Below, piece after piece: positions 28,990 to 37,574 of a DNA stretch of 64,000 nucleotides. The stretch's first letter is position 1, and each line of letters opens with the position of its first letter. Location of the stretch: positions 17,146 through 81,145 of the forward strand of contig JAIKXS010000010.1 in NCBI GenBank assembly GCA_024683955.1, given 5' to 3'. The notes under the pieces are model-generated. The model did no database searches and was not told the origin of the DNA. It saw nothing but the letters and a program-made list of their open reading frames with translations. A program made the position numbers and the translations under genes. This DNA comes from Desulfovibrio sp. (lineage in GTDB: Bacteria > Desulfobacterota > Desulfovibrionia > Desulfovibrionales > Desulfovibrionaceae).

Positions 28990-30783
28990 ATGCAAATTCT
29001 TCCTACTGTTTCCACCATGACGAATCAGGAAATGAGCGCGAAAGACCAGCTCAAGGCCGCAATCAACCAGTCCATAGCCCTGTTCGGTTCAAAATTTGCC
29101 GATTCGCTTAATATGGCCGAATCAAATCTTTCCCTGCAGGCACAACCCCAAACGGCCGAATCGACCTTAACCATGCAGGAAGAAACAGAAGAGGAAGAAA
29201 AGGACGAACGCGACTCCGATTCGGTCTATTCCAGGTCCGCCAGTCAGCCGCAGTCCTTCACCATAGACGAGGTCTGCTTCACCCAGACGGAACTTACGAA
29301 TCTTCTGTCGGGACTTAAGAAGAACAAGGCCCCTCAAAAGAGTCTCAAGGCCCTGTCGAAGCTCTGCGAGCTGCCTGACGGCGCAAATCTGGGACAGGTG
29401 CTTGCGAGCCTCAAGGGAAAAAAGGAAGAGATTTCCCTCTCCGATGAAGACGCAAACAACATCACGAATCTTACAAACAGCATCGACCCGTCTGGAATGC
29501 TTGAACGCACTGTTCTGGACGCGATCTACAACAATAAGCCCGACACGGCTCTGAGGGCCCTTACAAACGCTCTTGACGAACTTGATCCGGGCGAAATGAT
29601 CTCCGTCTCCAAGGATGACGTGCTCTCCTTCGGCCGGGGTCTTGGTCTTGGTCAGGAAAGCCTTGAGCGCCTTGAGTCCTTCTTCGGCGACGCCCAAAAC
29701 GGCACGACCACCCCTGCAGGCTTCAAGAAGCTTCTTTCTCCCGCACAGGATGAAATCCTGAACGCAAAGAAGGATGAGGAGAGCCTGAACACAGCCATTG
29801 AAAAGACCCTGGGGCCCATGCTCGACAAGGCAAAAAAGCGTATGGAGGAGGAGCGGAATTCCCAGACCCTGAAGAGTCGGGAATCGGAGCAGAGCAAGAC
29901 CTATATCGACAAGACCGTCCAGGAAGAGAGCCGGCTGACCCTCAATAATATCCTTGATGAAGGCTATTATGATCACGAGCCTCCGTCCCTGGAGGAAAGC
30001 ATGCGCCAGGCATCGGCGATCCCCTCTATGCAGAACCCGGCCGGCCAGTCCTTCTCCGGAACGCCCCAGAACTTCACGGGAAGCGATTCCCGTGGAAAGC
30101 AGGGAGAGAATCCGTGGAATGAACTCTTAGGCAAGGTCAAGATGCAGACATCGCAACAGGGAGCCCCCCTCGCCGCGCCCGCTCAGGGGCAGGGCATGCC
30201 GCACCCTGCCGCGTTCAGCCCGACCCCCGTGATGAACCAGGCGAACCTTGCGGCCTCAGGACCTGGTCAGGATGCCAGGCAAAATTTGCCTATCGCACGG
30301 CAGGTCGCGGCACAGGTTGAAGAAGGTCTTTTCCAGACACTGAGAAACGGCTCCTCACGTCTTGAGCTCCAGCTCCATCCCCAGGATCTCGGAAGCGTCG
30401 CCATCACACTTATTGCGAGAGGCGGGGAAGTCAGCGCCCACATCAAGACCGACAGGGCAGAAACAGCGGAACTCCTCAGCCAGCAGGCAGACAGCATCAG
30501 GGCAAAGCTTGAAGAACAGGGAATCAAGGTCGACAACATCGAAATCGAACTGAAGGACGAAAGCCAGAACGAGAAGAACGAGCAGCAGCTTCTCCAGGAT
30601 ATGGAACAGCACAATTCCTTCCAGGAAGAGGATGCACGCCGCCAGCAGCTTCGGCGCATGCGGACCCTTGCAGCCATCAATAATTCCGCGGGCAGAGAGG
30701 ATTCACAGAAATTGGAACAGAGTGTGCAAAGAAAGGACGACCAGGAAACATCTTCCACCCGCATTCTTGACCGGGTGGCATAA
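28990..30783 (+). CDS. fliK: Flagellar hook-length control protein FliK
   Basis: 597 residues; AAGGAG lies seven bases before the ATG. FliK acts as the ruler and substrate-specificity switch of the flagellar export apparatus. The long N-terminal part is charged, Gln/Ser-rich and poorly conserved, as usual. The C-terminal Flg_hook domain is clear at about 440-525 (LELQLHPQDLGSVAITL, then AHIKTDRAETAELLSQQ and LEEQGIKVDNIEIEL). A Gln/Glu-rich tail follows. flgD starts 17 bases downstream. Confidence 0.92.
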   Translation: MQILPTVSTMTNQEMSAKDQLKAAINQSIALFGSKFADSLNMAESNLSLQAQPQTAESTLTMQEETEEEEKDERDSDSVYSRSASQPQSFTIDEVCFTQTELTNLLSGLKKNKAPQKSLKALSKLCELPDGANLGQVLASLKGKKEEISLSDEDANNITNLTNSIDPSGMLERTVLDAIYNNKPDTALRALTNALDELDPGEMISVSKDDVLSFGRGLGLGQESLERLESFFGDAQNGTTTPAGFKKLLSPAQDEILNAKKDEESLNTAIEKTLGPMLDKAKKRMEEERNSQTLKSRESEQSKTYIDKTVQEESRLTLNNILDEGYYDHEPPSLEESMRQASAIPSMQNPAGQSFSGTPQNFTGSDSRGKQGENPWNELLGKVKMQTSQQGAPLAAPAQGQGMPHPAAFSPTPVMNQANLAASGPGQDARQNLPIARQVAAQVEEGLFQTLRNGSSRLELQLHPQDLGSVAITLIARGGEVSAHIKTDRAETAELLSQQADSIRAKLEEQGIKVDNIEIELKDESQNEKNEQQLLQDMEQHNSFQEEDARRQQLRRMRTLAAINNSAGREDSQKLEQSVQRKDDQETSSTRILDRVA

Positions 30784-30800
30784 GTATAACGGAGTTCACC

Positions 30801-31619
30801 ATGTCCAGTATCTCAAGCGCTCTCGCCCAGACAAGCAAGGAATTCGCTTCCGCCCTCTCCACCAAGAAAAGCACCGGTGACAATATGGACAAGGAGGACT
30901 TTCTCATGCTCCTTGTGACACAGTTCCAGTACCAGGATCCCCTGAATCCCATGGAAGACCAGGAATTCGTGGCACAAATGGCACAGTTCTCAAGTCTTGA
31001 GCAGCTGATGAACCTGAATACGAGCATGGAAGGACTGACCTCGGCGACGGACAATCAGCAGATGCTCAACGCCACGTCCTATATCGGCAAGCAGGTCACT
31101 GTGAGCGGCAACTCCATAGGCAAGGTGACCAATACCGACGGCACGACCACCATCAGCACCTTCCGCTACGCCTTTGGCGAGACGGTCCGCGAAGGCGTTC
31201 TCACGGTTATGGACGGAAGCGGCAACACCGTCTACACCGAAAATCTCGGCGGAAAGAACGCCAACACGACCTTTGAATTCAACTGGAACGGTCTGAACGA
31301 CAAGGGTCTGCCCGCGTCGGACGGCACCTACACTGTTTCTCTTGCGGCGTATAACAGCGCCGGCGAAGCGGTGGTTTCCGACCAGGTTGTCGACGCAACG
31401 GTCACGAGCGTCGTCAAAAACGAGAACGTGGTCTATCTGGGCCTTGACGGCGGACAAAGCATGGAGCTTGCGAACGTTCGTCAGGTGACAACGCCAAAGA
31501 CCACCACCCAGACGACGACCTCCTCCGCCAGCGGGACAGAGACAACAAGCGCAACAACAACGGAAGCAACAGAGGAAAAACAGACCCTGACCACGTCGAG
31601 CGACCCGATCTCGGGCTAA
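30801..31619 (+). CDS. flgD: Flagellar hook assembly (capping) protein FlgD
   Basis: 272 residues; GGAG lies seven bases before the ATG. FlgD caps the growing hook so that FlgE subunits can polymerise. The N-terminal export and assembly segment is MDKEDFLMLLVTQFQYQDPLNPMEDQEFVAQMAQFSSLEQ, split here across residues 27-70. The Ig-like and tudor domains follow, with FNWNGLNDKGLPASDGTY the typical FLGD core. The last 45 residues are almost only Thr, Ser, Glu and Ala, an unusual extension. Located directly after fliK; transcription ends at the hairpin at 31795. flgE is not in the window. Confidence 0.94.
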   Translation: MSSISSALAQTSKEFASALSTKKSTGDNMDKEDFLMLLVTQFQYQDPLNPMEDQEFVAQMAQFSSLEQLMNLNTSMEGLTSATDNQQMLNATSYIGKQVTVSGNSIGKVTNTDGTTTISTFRYAFGETVREGVLTVMDGSGNTVYTENLGGKNANTTFEFNWNGLNDKGLPASDGTYTVSLAAYNSAGEAVVSDQVVDATVTSVVKNENVVYLGLDGGQSMELANVRQVTTPKTTTQTTTSSASGTETTSATTTEATEEKQTLTTSSDPISG

Positions 31620-31794
31620 ATTTCCAGGAACTCCCGAGCGCTCCGTAAAAGACGACGGAGCACGTCGCGGAAAGGGACGGAATGCGCGAAAAGATGGTGT
31701 GGATTGCGAAAGCGCAGCACTGTCCGCGAAGGAAAGACGTTCCGCCAAAAAATTACGTCTCAAAACGCGGTTGAAAGATACTGTGAACTGCCGA

Positions 31795-31829
31795 AGAAAG
31801 ACCGTCCCGGGCTGTGGGACGGTCTTTCT
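31795..31829 (+). terminator. Intrinsic terminator after flgD
   Basis: Perfect 14-bp stem (AGAAAGACCGTCCC / GGGACGGTCTTTCT) with a 7-base loop and TT following, inside a 356-base gap (31620-31975) that otherwise has nothing recognisable except a small GCTCCGT/ACGGAGC repeat at 31640-31661. Confidence 0.8.
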
Positions 31830-31975
31830 TATAGTGCTCAGACGCTGGCCCCGCGTTGCGGATAAAGGCTTCCATTCCGACTTCTCTTTCTTCTCTTGCT
31901 CTCTTTTCCGCAAGGGCCTACAATTTGGACGTTCCCATTCTTTCTTCTAACGCTTTTTCTTAAAAAGGCCCCTCC

Positions 31976-33217
31976 ATGCCGCGTTTTCTGGTCATCCAAG
32001 CCGCACGCTTCGGGGATCTTCTTCAGACAAAACGTCTTATCCTTTCGCTCGAACGCCTGGGCCGGGTGCATCTTCTCTGTGATACGGGACTGGCATCCCT
32101 TGCCGCTCTTCTCTATCCTGCTGTCGAAACTCACGCGTTTTATTTCCATGCGCCCCAGACAGAATGCGTCAGAGAGCACAATTCGCGAACACTCACGGAT
32201 CTCGCCGATCTCTCCTTCGATACCGTCTATAACTGCAATCTTTCCCCTCTTTCAAACGCCCTTTGCCACCTCTTTCCCCGTGAACGCACGGTGGGCTACA
32301 GGCCGAATGCTGTCGGACGGACGGAACGCATGCCGCTTCTTCAGCGCGTTGCCCGCATGACCGCCATGCGATCAACGGCAGCCTTCAACCTCGAAGACGT
32401 CTGGGCCCATCTCGTGAGCAACCCTGTTCCCGCCGACGAGGTGAATCCCCGCCCGAAACCGGGCGGAGGAGGTCTTGGAATAATCCTTGCGGGCCGGGAG
32501 GAACGCCGATCCATCCCTCCGAACATTCTTGCCGACCTTGCCTCCGTCTACGTTCAGACCGGCCAGTTTCCTCATCTCTATCTTCTTGGCACGGCACAGG
32601 AAAAAAAACTCGCCCACGCAATCCGCCGTCTTCTTCCAAGCTCTCTTCAGCCACGTACCGAAGACCTCTGCGGAAGAACAGGATGGAAGGAACTTCTTGA
32701 CTGCGTGGCGTCTCTCGACCTTGTTCTCACGCCCGACACGGGAACCATGCACCTTGCGGCCCATCTGGGGGCCCCCGTTCAGGCCTTTTTTTTCTCCTCG
32801 GCATCCTGTCATGAAACCGGTCCCTATGGCACGGGACACCGGATCATCCAGGTGGCTCCGCCCTGTGCACCATGCCTTGAAAGCGCTCCCTGCCAAAGGG
32901 AACTTCTCTGCCACAAGGCCATGGAAGGACGGGATTTTCTTAGATACGTGACCGCGATGGCACGGGGGAAAGACATTCCCGCGCCGCCTCACATCCAATT
33001 TTTTGAAACGGCCACGGACGCCCTCGGGGTCCACTGCATTCTCCGATCAGGACACGACCCCATGGCGTCGCAGCGAAGGTTCATACGGGCTCTTCTTCTT
33101 GAAGAATACGCTGACGGGGAGACTGTCCTGCCCAAGAATCCAGGGGAGGAAAAGCTCATGGAACTCCTTTTTGTCCAGGACCGCGACTGGATGATCAACG
33201 CAAAAAGCTACGTCTGA
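31976..33217 (+). CDS. Family 9 glycosyltransferase (heptosyltransferase-like)
   Basis: 413 residues. It begins with the GT9 motif LVIQAARFGDLLQTKRLI. The C-domain has LGIILAGREERRSIP, HLYLLGTAQEKKLA, and DLVLTPDTGTMHLAAHLGAPVQAFF, which carry the nucleotide-sugar contacts. A cysteine-rich segment (CAPCLESAPCQRELLC) follows near residue 300, similar in place to that of the other GT9 protein in this window. The two probably descend from one ancestor and may modify the same glycan. Substrates are unknown. It precedes a CgeB-like gene by 360 bases. Confidence 0.85.
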   Translation: MPRFLVIQAARFGDLLQTKRLILSLERLGRVHLLCDTGLASLAALLYPAVETHAFYFHAPQTECVREHNSRTLTDLADLSFDTVYNCNLSPLSNALCHLFPRERTVGYRPNAVGRTERMPLLQRVARMTAMRSTAAFNLEDVWAHLVSNPVPADEVNPRPKPGGGGLGIILAGREERRSIPPNILADLASVYVQTGQFPHLYLLGTAQEKKLAHAIRRLLPSSLQPRTEDLCGRTGWKELLDCVASLDLVLTPDTGTMHLAAHLGAPVQAFFFSSASCHETGPYGTGHRIIQVAPPCAPCLESAPCQRELLCHKAMEGRDFLRYVTAMARGKDIPAPPHIQFFETATDALGVHCILRSGHDPMASQRRFIRALLLEEYADGETVLPKNPGEEKLMELLFVQDRDWMINAKSYV

Positions 33218-33577
33218 TTCCCTTCTCCCGCCGGGGAGGACGGCACACGGAAAGAAACCGCATCCCTGCGTTCCTGGAAGCGCTCTGTCCTCATGAAGAG
33301 CGCAGCAACGCGCGGCGAAAAAACGTTGAATGTACGGGGCCCCCCGCTCCGTCGACGACAAAAAAACGATAACACATGCCCGTTTTCACAAAGGCTGGCT
33401 CCGACGCCACAGTCCTCGCAGAACACGTCGCAGGAATCCCGCAGGCCGGGGAAACAGGCCCGGTGTCGCATGACCGCCGGGCATGGATTTCCGGACGTGA
33501 CAGCGCGCTTTCCAAGGTTACCAAAACGGCGTGGATGGACAGGCTCACCCTGGACCAACGTGCTTAAAAGGATTGCA
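33218..33577. other. Gap before the second CgeB-like gene
   Basis: 360 bases. The frame of the next gene is open through part of it but without a binding site or conserved-looking sequence. No terminator, promoter or RNA is recognisable. Confidence 0.4.
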
Positions 33578-34846
33578 ATGAACAAAAAATTGCGGATTCT
33601 CGTTGTTTTGCCGATGTACGGCGGTTCCCTCCCCATAGGCAACTTCTGCGCCGACGCGCTGCGCAACCTCGGACACAGCGTCCGGGTCTTCGAGGCCCCC
33701 CTCTTCCACCCCACCTTTGAAGGTCTGAAAAAGCTCGACATCGGCCCCGAACACATAAGCCAGATCGAACATTCCTTCCTGAACCTTGTTTCCCAGGCAA
33801 TCTTTGCCCATGTCCAGTCCTTCGAGCCCCATCTCGTTCTGGCTCTGGCCCAGGCGCCCATGGGAAAGACCCTTCTTGCAAGACTTCGCCGCACGGGCAT
33901 TCGCACGGCAATGTGGTTTGTGGAGGATTACAGGATTTTCCAGTACTGGAAGCTCTTTGCGCCTCTCTACGACGTCTTCTTTGTCATACAAAAAGAGCCC
34001 TTTCTCTCTCTCCTCTCCGAAACCGGTCAACAGAACGCCGTCTACCTCCCCCTTGCGGCACTCCCCTCATTCCACAGGAAGGCCGACCTTACGCCTGAAG
34101 AAAAGGCCCTGTACAAAGCCGACATCGCCTTTCTTGGCGCGGGCTATCCCAACAGACGTCTTGCATTCCGCCCCCTTGCCGGAAAAAACTTCAAAATCTG
34201 GGGATCTGACTGGGACGGGGAAGCCATTCTGAAAAACAACATTCAAAAAGGGGGGCAACGCATCTCAAGTGAAGAGGGGCTTAAGATTTACTCGGCCTCC
34301 ACAATCAATCTCAATCTCCATTCAAGCGTACAGACGGACACCCTTGTGAGCCACGGTGATTTTGTTAATCCGAGGACATTTGAGCTCGCATGCATGGGGG
34401 CCTTCCAGCTTGTGGATGAACGCAGCCTTATGCCGGAACTCTTCCCGGACGATGCCGTGGCAACCTTTTCCTCAATTGAGGATATGTACGCAAAACTTGA
34501 GCATTTCCTGCGGGCGAAGGACGAACGCGAGGCGTACGCTGAAAAAGCCCGGGAGATCGTCCTTCAGCGGCACACCTACGAAAAGCGCATGGAGGAGCTG
34601 CTGCGGCACGTTGAAGAACGTCTCGGATGGCCATGCTTCGAGCAGGACACGCGGACGGAGGGGGAGCCTGAGGGAATAAGAAAGGAAATTGAGGCGCTTC
34701 TGACCGATCTCTCTCTCGGTCCCCACGCCTCCTTTGAAGAAGTGTGCGCAAAGCTTCGCAAGGCAAACGGACGCCTGACCCCTCTGGAAACGGGCGTGCT
34801 TTTTCTGGACGAATGGCGGAAGCAGTACGTGAAACCAAAGTCCTAG
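33578..34846 (+). CDS. CgeB-like glycosyltransferase
   Basis: 422 residues from the ATG at 33578, which has AAGGA six bases upstream and where the fold starts (LRILVVLPMYGGSLPIGNF). The frame extends upstream to 33293 but is not coding. The DUF3880-like middle has MWFVEDYRIFQYW and VYLPLAAL. The C-terminal Glyco_trans_1_2 part reads FLGAGYPNRR, KIYSASTINLNLH and NPRTFELACMGAFQLVDER. A helical tail of about 80 residues follows. It resembles the transferase at 25760 and may act on the same product. Donor and acceptor are unknown. Confidence 0.82.
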   Translation: MNKKLRILVVLPMYGGSLPIGNFCADALRNLGHSVRVFEAPLFHPTFEGLKKLDIGPEHISQIEHSFLNLVSQAIFAHVQSFEPHLVLALAQAPMGKTLLARLRRTGIRTAMWFVEDYRIFQYWKLFAPLYDVFFVIQKEPFLSLLSETGQQNAVYLPLAALPSFHRKADLTPEEKALYKADIAFLGAGYPNRRLAFRPLAGKNFKIWGSDWDGEAILKNNIQKGGQRISSEEGLKIYSASTINLNLHSSVQTDTLVSHGDFVNPRTFELACMGAFQLVDERSLMPELFPDDAVATFSSIEDMYAKLEHFLRAKDEREAYAEKAREIVLQRHTYEKRMEELLRHVEERLGWPCFEQDTRTEGEPEGIRKEIEALLTDLSLGPHASFEEVCAKLRKANGRLTPLETGVLFLDEWRKQYVKPKS

Positions 34847-34918
34847 ACCGGATTCTTCCTGGGCGGAAAAAAATCCCCGTTCCTTATTGCGGACACACGC
34901 GGAAAAACGCGTTTTCCC

Positions 34919-35887
34919 CTACATCATACGGCACATTTCAACGTAGAACGGTACGGAGGAGATAAGAAGGAGATCGGCAAAGACGACGGACACCTTGTGA
35001 CGCAGGGGCAGTTCGCTCAGGCTCACGGCCAGATGAAGCAGTGACCCGAGAAGCCAGAGAAGTCCGAACAGCAGCACCGGGAAAAAGGGCTGAAGCACTG
35101 TCCACGGATCCGCAAGAAGGCGCTCCTGAGCGGGCCAGAGGAGAAAGCCGAGCACAAGGACCAAAAGAAGGAAAAGCATAAGTCCGGTCCTTGCAATCCA
35201 GCCGGAAAGCCAGCGCGTCACGGTCTGATAGTGATCACGCCCGTAATCGTGGACGGAACGCAGGCAGAGAAGGCCCATGCTGCCATAGACGGCGGGCATG
35301 GCCAGAAGAAGAAGAAAAAGAGGCAGGGCAATACAAAGGAGGGGTGTCTCTATACCGAGGAACCCCGTCGCAACCTGCTCAAGCTGTGTCTGCAGGTCAA
35401 GAAGGGTCACGGGCTCACCGGGCATCCTCAGACGCCACAGAAACACCACAAAGAGAGCCCAGACAAAGCCCTGGAAAAAGGTCGCGAAGGAGAGAATGCT
35501 CGAGACAAGGGGATGAGAGGAAAGCGCCTTCCACACAACAAGATGAAGAGAGAAAAGCAGGAGCGTCACAAGCCCCATAAGCCATGCAATTTCCTCGAGA
35601 AGACCGAAGACCGACTCCGGGAAGAGAGTTCCGCTCTGCAGATAGCTCCACGCCTTCCAGCCAAGAAGGGGAATCCAGCCGAGGGCACAGGCGAGAACGG
35701 CGAGCTGCCGTGCTCCCTTCTCATAGGCACTGCGTTTCCGTTTCTTGGCAAGTCTGCGACCGACAATGAAGAAAAGCCCCATGCAGGCAATGGAGAAGAC
35801 GCAGAGGAAAAGACAGGAAACCCCTCCGTGCGTATAATAAGGAAGAAGAAACGGACAGGACAGCAGAACGTCTTGCAGAGATTGCAT
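34919..35887 (-). CDS. Polytopic inner-membrane protein of unknown function
   Basis: 322 residues from the ATG at 35887, preceded by AAAGGAAAG; a GTG 21 bases upstream is less well placed. About seven to eight hydrophobic segments are visible (for example VSCLFLCVFSIACMGLFFIV, GLVTLLLFSLHLVVWKAL, LLCIALPLFLLLLAMPAVYG, LMLFLLLVLVLGFLLW). Basic residues lie after the first segment (GRRLAKKRKR). I recognise no family. It converges with the CgeB-like gene, and the region between them has no clear terminator. Confidence 0.75.
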   Translation of the reverse strand: MQSLQDVLLSCPFLLPYYTHGGVSCLFLCVFSIACMGLFFIVGRRLAKKRKRSAYEKGARQLAVLACALGWIPLLGWKAWSYLQSGTLFPESVFGLLEEIAWLMGLVTLLLFSLHLVVWKALSSHPLVSSILSFATFFQGFVWALFVVFLWRLRMPGEPVTLLDLQTQLEQVATGFLGIETPLLCIALPLFLLLLAMPAVYGSMGLLCLRSVHDYGRDHYQTVTRWLSGWIARTGLMLFLLLVLVLGFLLWPAQERLLADPWTVLQPFFPVLLFGLLWLLGSLLHLAVSLSELPLRHKVSVVFADLLLISSVPFYVEMCRMM

Positions 35888-36533
35888 ATACTTTCCTTTA
35901 TAGCTCACTGCCCTGATGTTACACCTGACAGGGCAGAAGTTGTCTGATACGGAGCTCGGTCGTAACCGGTCTTCTGAGCCGGCATTCCGAAAAATATAGT
36001 TGGTCTAACAAAAATAGCAAGAGAGAGCCCGTTCCGTCCAACGGCAAAGGGGCGCGGGACAGGCTGCCCCTGCAGGCCGGCTGATCAAAAACGGGCCACC
36101 GATCGATGGGGGCTTTCTCAGACGAACACGCCGCGTCTTTGGGGGAGAGAGGACGCGGAACCCCCTACTTGACTTGTTTTGCCGTTACCGACTATTCATA
36201 TTTCCGGCAGAGGAGAATACCGCGTCGGCCCCGTGCAACGAGAAGGCCCGAAAAGACACGTGCTTCTCAGTCCCGGCATGTCCCTGCGGAGGGCACCCGC
36301 ACACCCCGCCGTGCGCACATCGCCTCCAGGCGTTCCCGTCCGAAGCAGGAGTCGCACTGCCGCCCATGCTTCTGGCCGCCACACTCCGGCCCCCCCGTCG
36401 GGAGAGGACACCGGACAGTCACCGCCAAGGCCCTGCACAAAAGCCCAATCAATACAGAAATAACCAGGAAAAACTTACGGGGGGCGGCTTTCCTCCTCCG
36501 CCTGAACGCGGAGGTTCACGCCGCAGAAAAACA
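35888..36533. other. Gap upstream of the ybgF-like gene
   Basis: 646 bases. The frame of the next gene is open through part of it but lacks conserved sequence. It holds one fair promoter (36169-36198) followed by about 330 bases of GC-rich sequence before the ATG, long enough for a structured leader or a small RNA, though I recognise none. Confidence 0.4.
36169..36198 (+). promoter_or_regulatory. Sigma-70-like promoter in the gap before the ybgF-like gene
   Basis: TTGACT, 18-base spacer, TATTCA. It is the best promoter-like match in the gap and would give a leader of about 330 bases. Confidence 0.4.
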
Positions 36534-37574
36534 ATGGAAACCATACGGATTCAGGTACAAAAAGCACTTCTTCTTTCGTCCGTTCTTTCTCTGACACTCT
36601 GCGGCTGCGCGGCCAAGGACCCTGAACATCAGCGGCAGGAACGGCTATGGGCGCAGAACGAGCAACGGATGGCTGTCCTTGAAAAAAATGTCACCCAGCT
36701 GAACGAACAGGTTTCCATTCTCAATAACCGCGTCTACGAAGTGCGTGGCCACAAGGGAAAGCGAACGGGCCTTACGGTGGTTCCCGTTCTGCCACATTCT
36801 CCCGCAACCCCCGGAGCCCCCGCCCATCAGAAATACGAACCGTCCAGGCAAAACGCTTCCCAGCCTTCAAGAAAAGCCCCGCAGCAGCGCCATCCGCAGC
36901 GGGCCGCTCAGAACAGACCCGTGACGCCGGTTCTTCCGCCGACGAACGCCATGCAGAAGCCGACAGACACCCGCGCAGCAGCGGGATCCGCCCCAAGCCC
37001 CGCGAACCCAGCCCTGCCTCCTGCGCTCCCGCCAACCGGGAATGAAACCTTTGCCCTGCCGCCCGAGTCCGCCGCGGGGGGACCTGCACCTCAGCCGACC
37101 CTGCCCATTGAGAACTCCACTCCGCCCCACAATGTCAAAAACCCCGCCCCCGCGCCCATGACCCCGGGGCTTCCTGCGCAAGGCGCCCAAAAAGCACCCC
37201 AACGCTCTCTTAAGGGAGAAGAGGCAAGCTACAAGGAAGCTCTGAAACTTGTGCGCTCAGGCCGTTCTCAGGAAGGCATTGCAAAATTCAACGATTTTCT
37301 TGCCAAGTATCCCAACGGCAAGTACGCACCCAACGCCTCCTTCTGGATGGGCGAAGCCTATTACTCCCAGGGGAACTACAAGGAAGCCCTCAATCAGTAC
37401 AACCGGGTCAACGCCAACTACCCGAAACACCACAAGAACGCCGACGCGCTCTTAAAAAGCGGCATGACCTACCGAAAACTCGGAGACGACGGGAACGCGA
37501 AGGCCAGCTTCGAAACACTCCGGAAGCAGTTCCCCAATTCCGATGCCGCAAAACGGGCAAGACGTGGACACTAA
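36534..37574 (+). CDS. YbgF/CpoB-like lipoprotein with TPR domain
   Basis: 346 residues. The ATG at 36534 begins a signal with a possible lipobox (SLTLCGC, Cys near 24); binding site weak. A short coiled coil (about 35-70, VLEKNVTQLNEQVSILNNRVYEV, trimerisation region of YbgF) is followed by a disordered linker of about 150 residues rich in Pro, Gln, Ala and Asn. The C-terminal 110 residues are TPR repeats (YKEALKLVRSGRSQEGIAKF, APNASFWMGEAYYSQGNYKEA, KNADALLKSGMTYRKLGD). CpoB coordinates Tol-Pal and peptidoglycan synthesis at division in E. coli. tol and pal are not adjacent. It overlaps xerC by 32 bases. Confidence 0.85.
   Translation: METIRIQVQKALLLSSVLSLTLCGCAAKDPEHQRQERLWAQNEQRMAVLEKNVTQLNEQVSILNNRVYEVRGHKGKRTGLTVVPVLPHSPATPGAPAHQKYEPSRQNASQPSRKAPQQRHPQRAAQNRPVTPVLPPTNAMQKPTDTRAAAGSAPSPANPALPPALPPTGNETFALPPESAAGGPAPQPTLPIENSTPPHNVKNPAPAPMTPGLPAQGAQKAPQRSLKGEEASYKEALKLVRSGRSQEGIAKFNDFLAKYPNGKYAPNASFWMGEAYYSQGNYKEALNQYNRVNANYPKHHKNADALLKSGMTYRKLGDDGNAKASFETLRKQFPNSDAAKRARRGH

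Noticed and set aside
33293..33577. N-terminal extension of the CgeB-like gene
   Set aside because: The binding site and fold start at the ATG at 33578; the extension is Arg/Pro-rich and unlike a real protein.
36174..36533. N-terminal extension of the ybgF-like gene
   Set aside because: The lipoprotein signal begins at the ATG at 36534; upstream codons give no sensible protein start.
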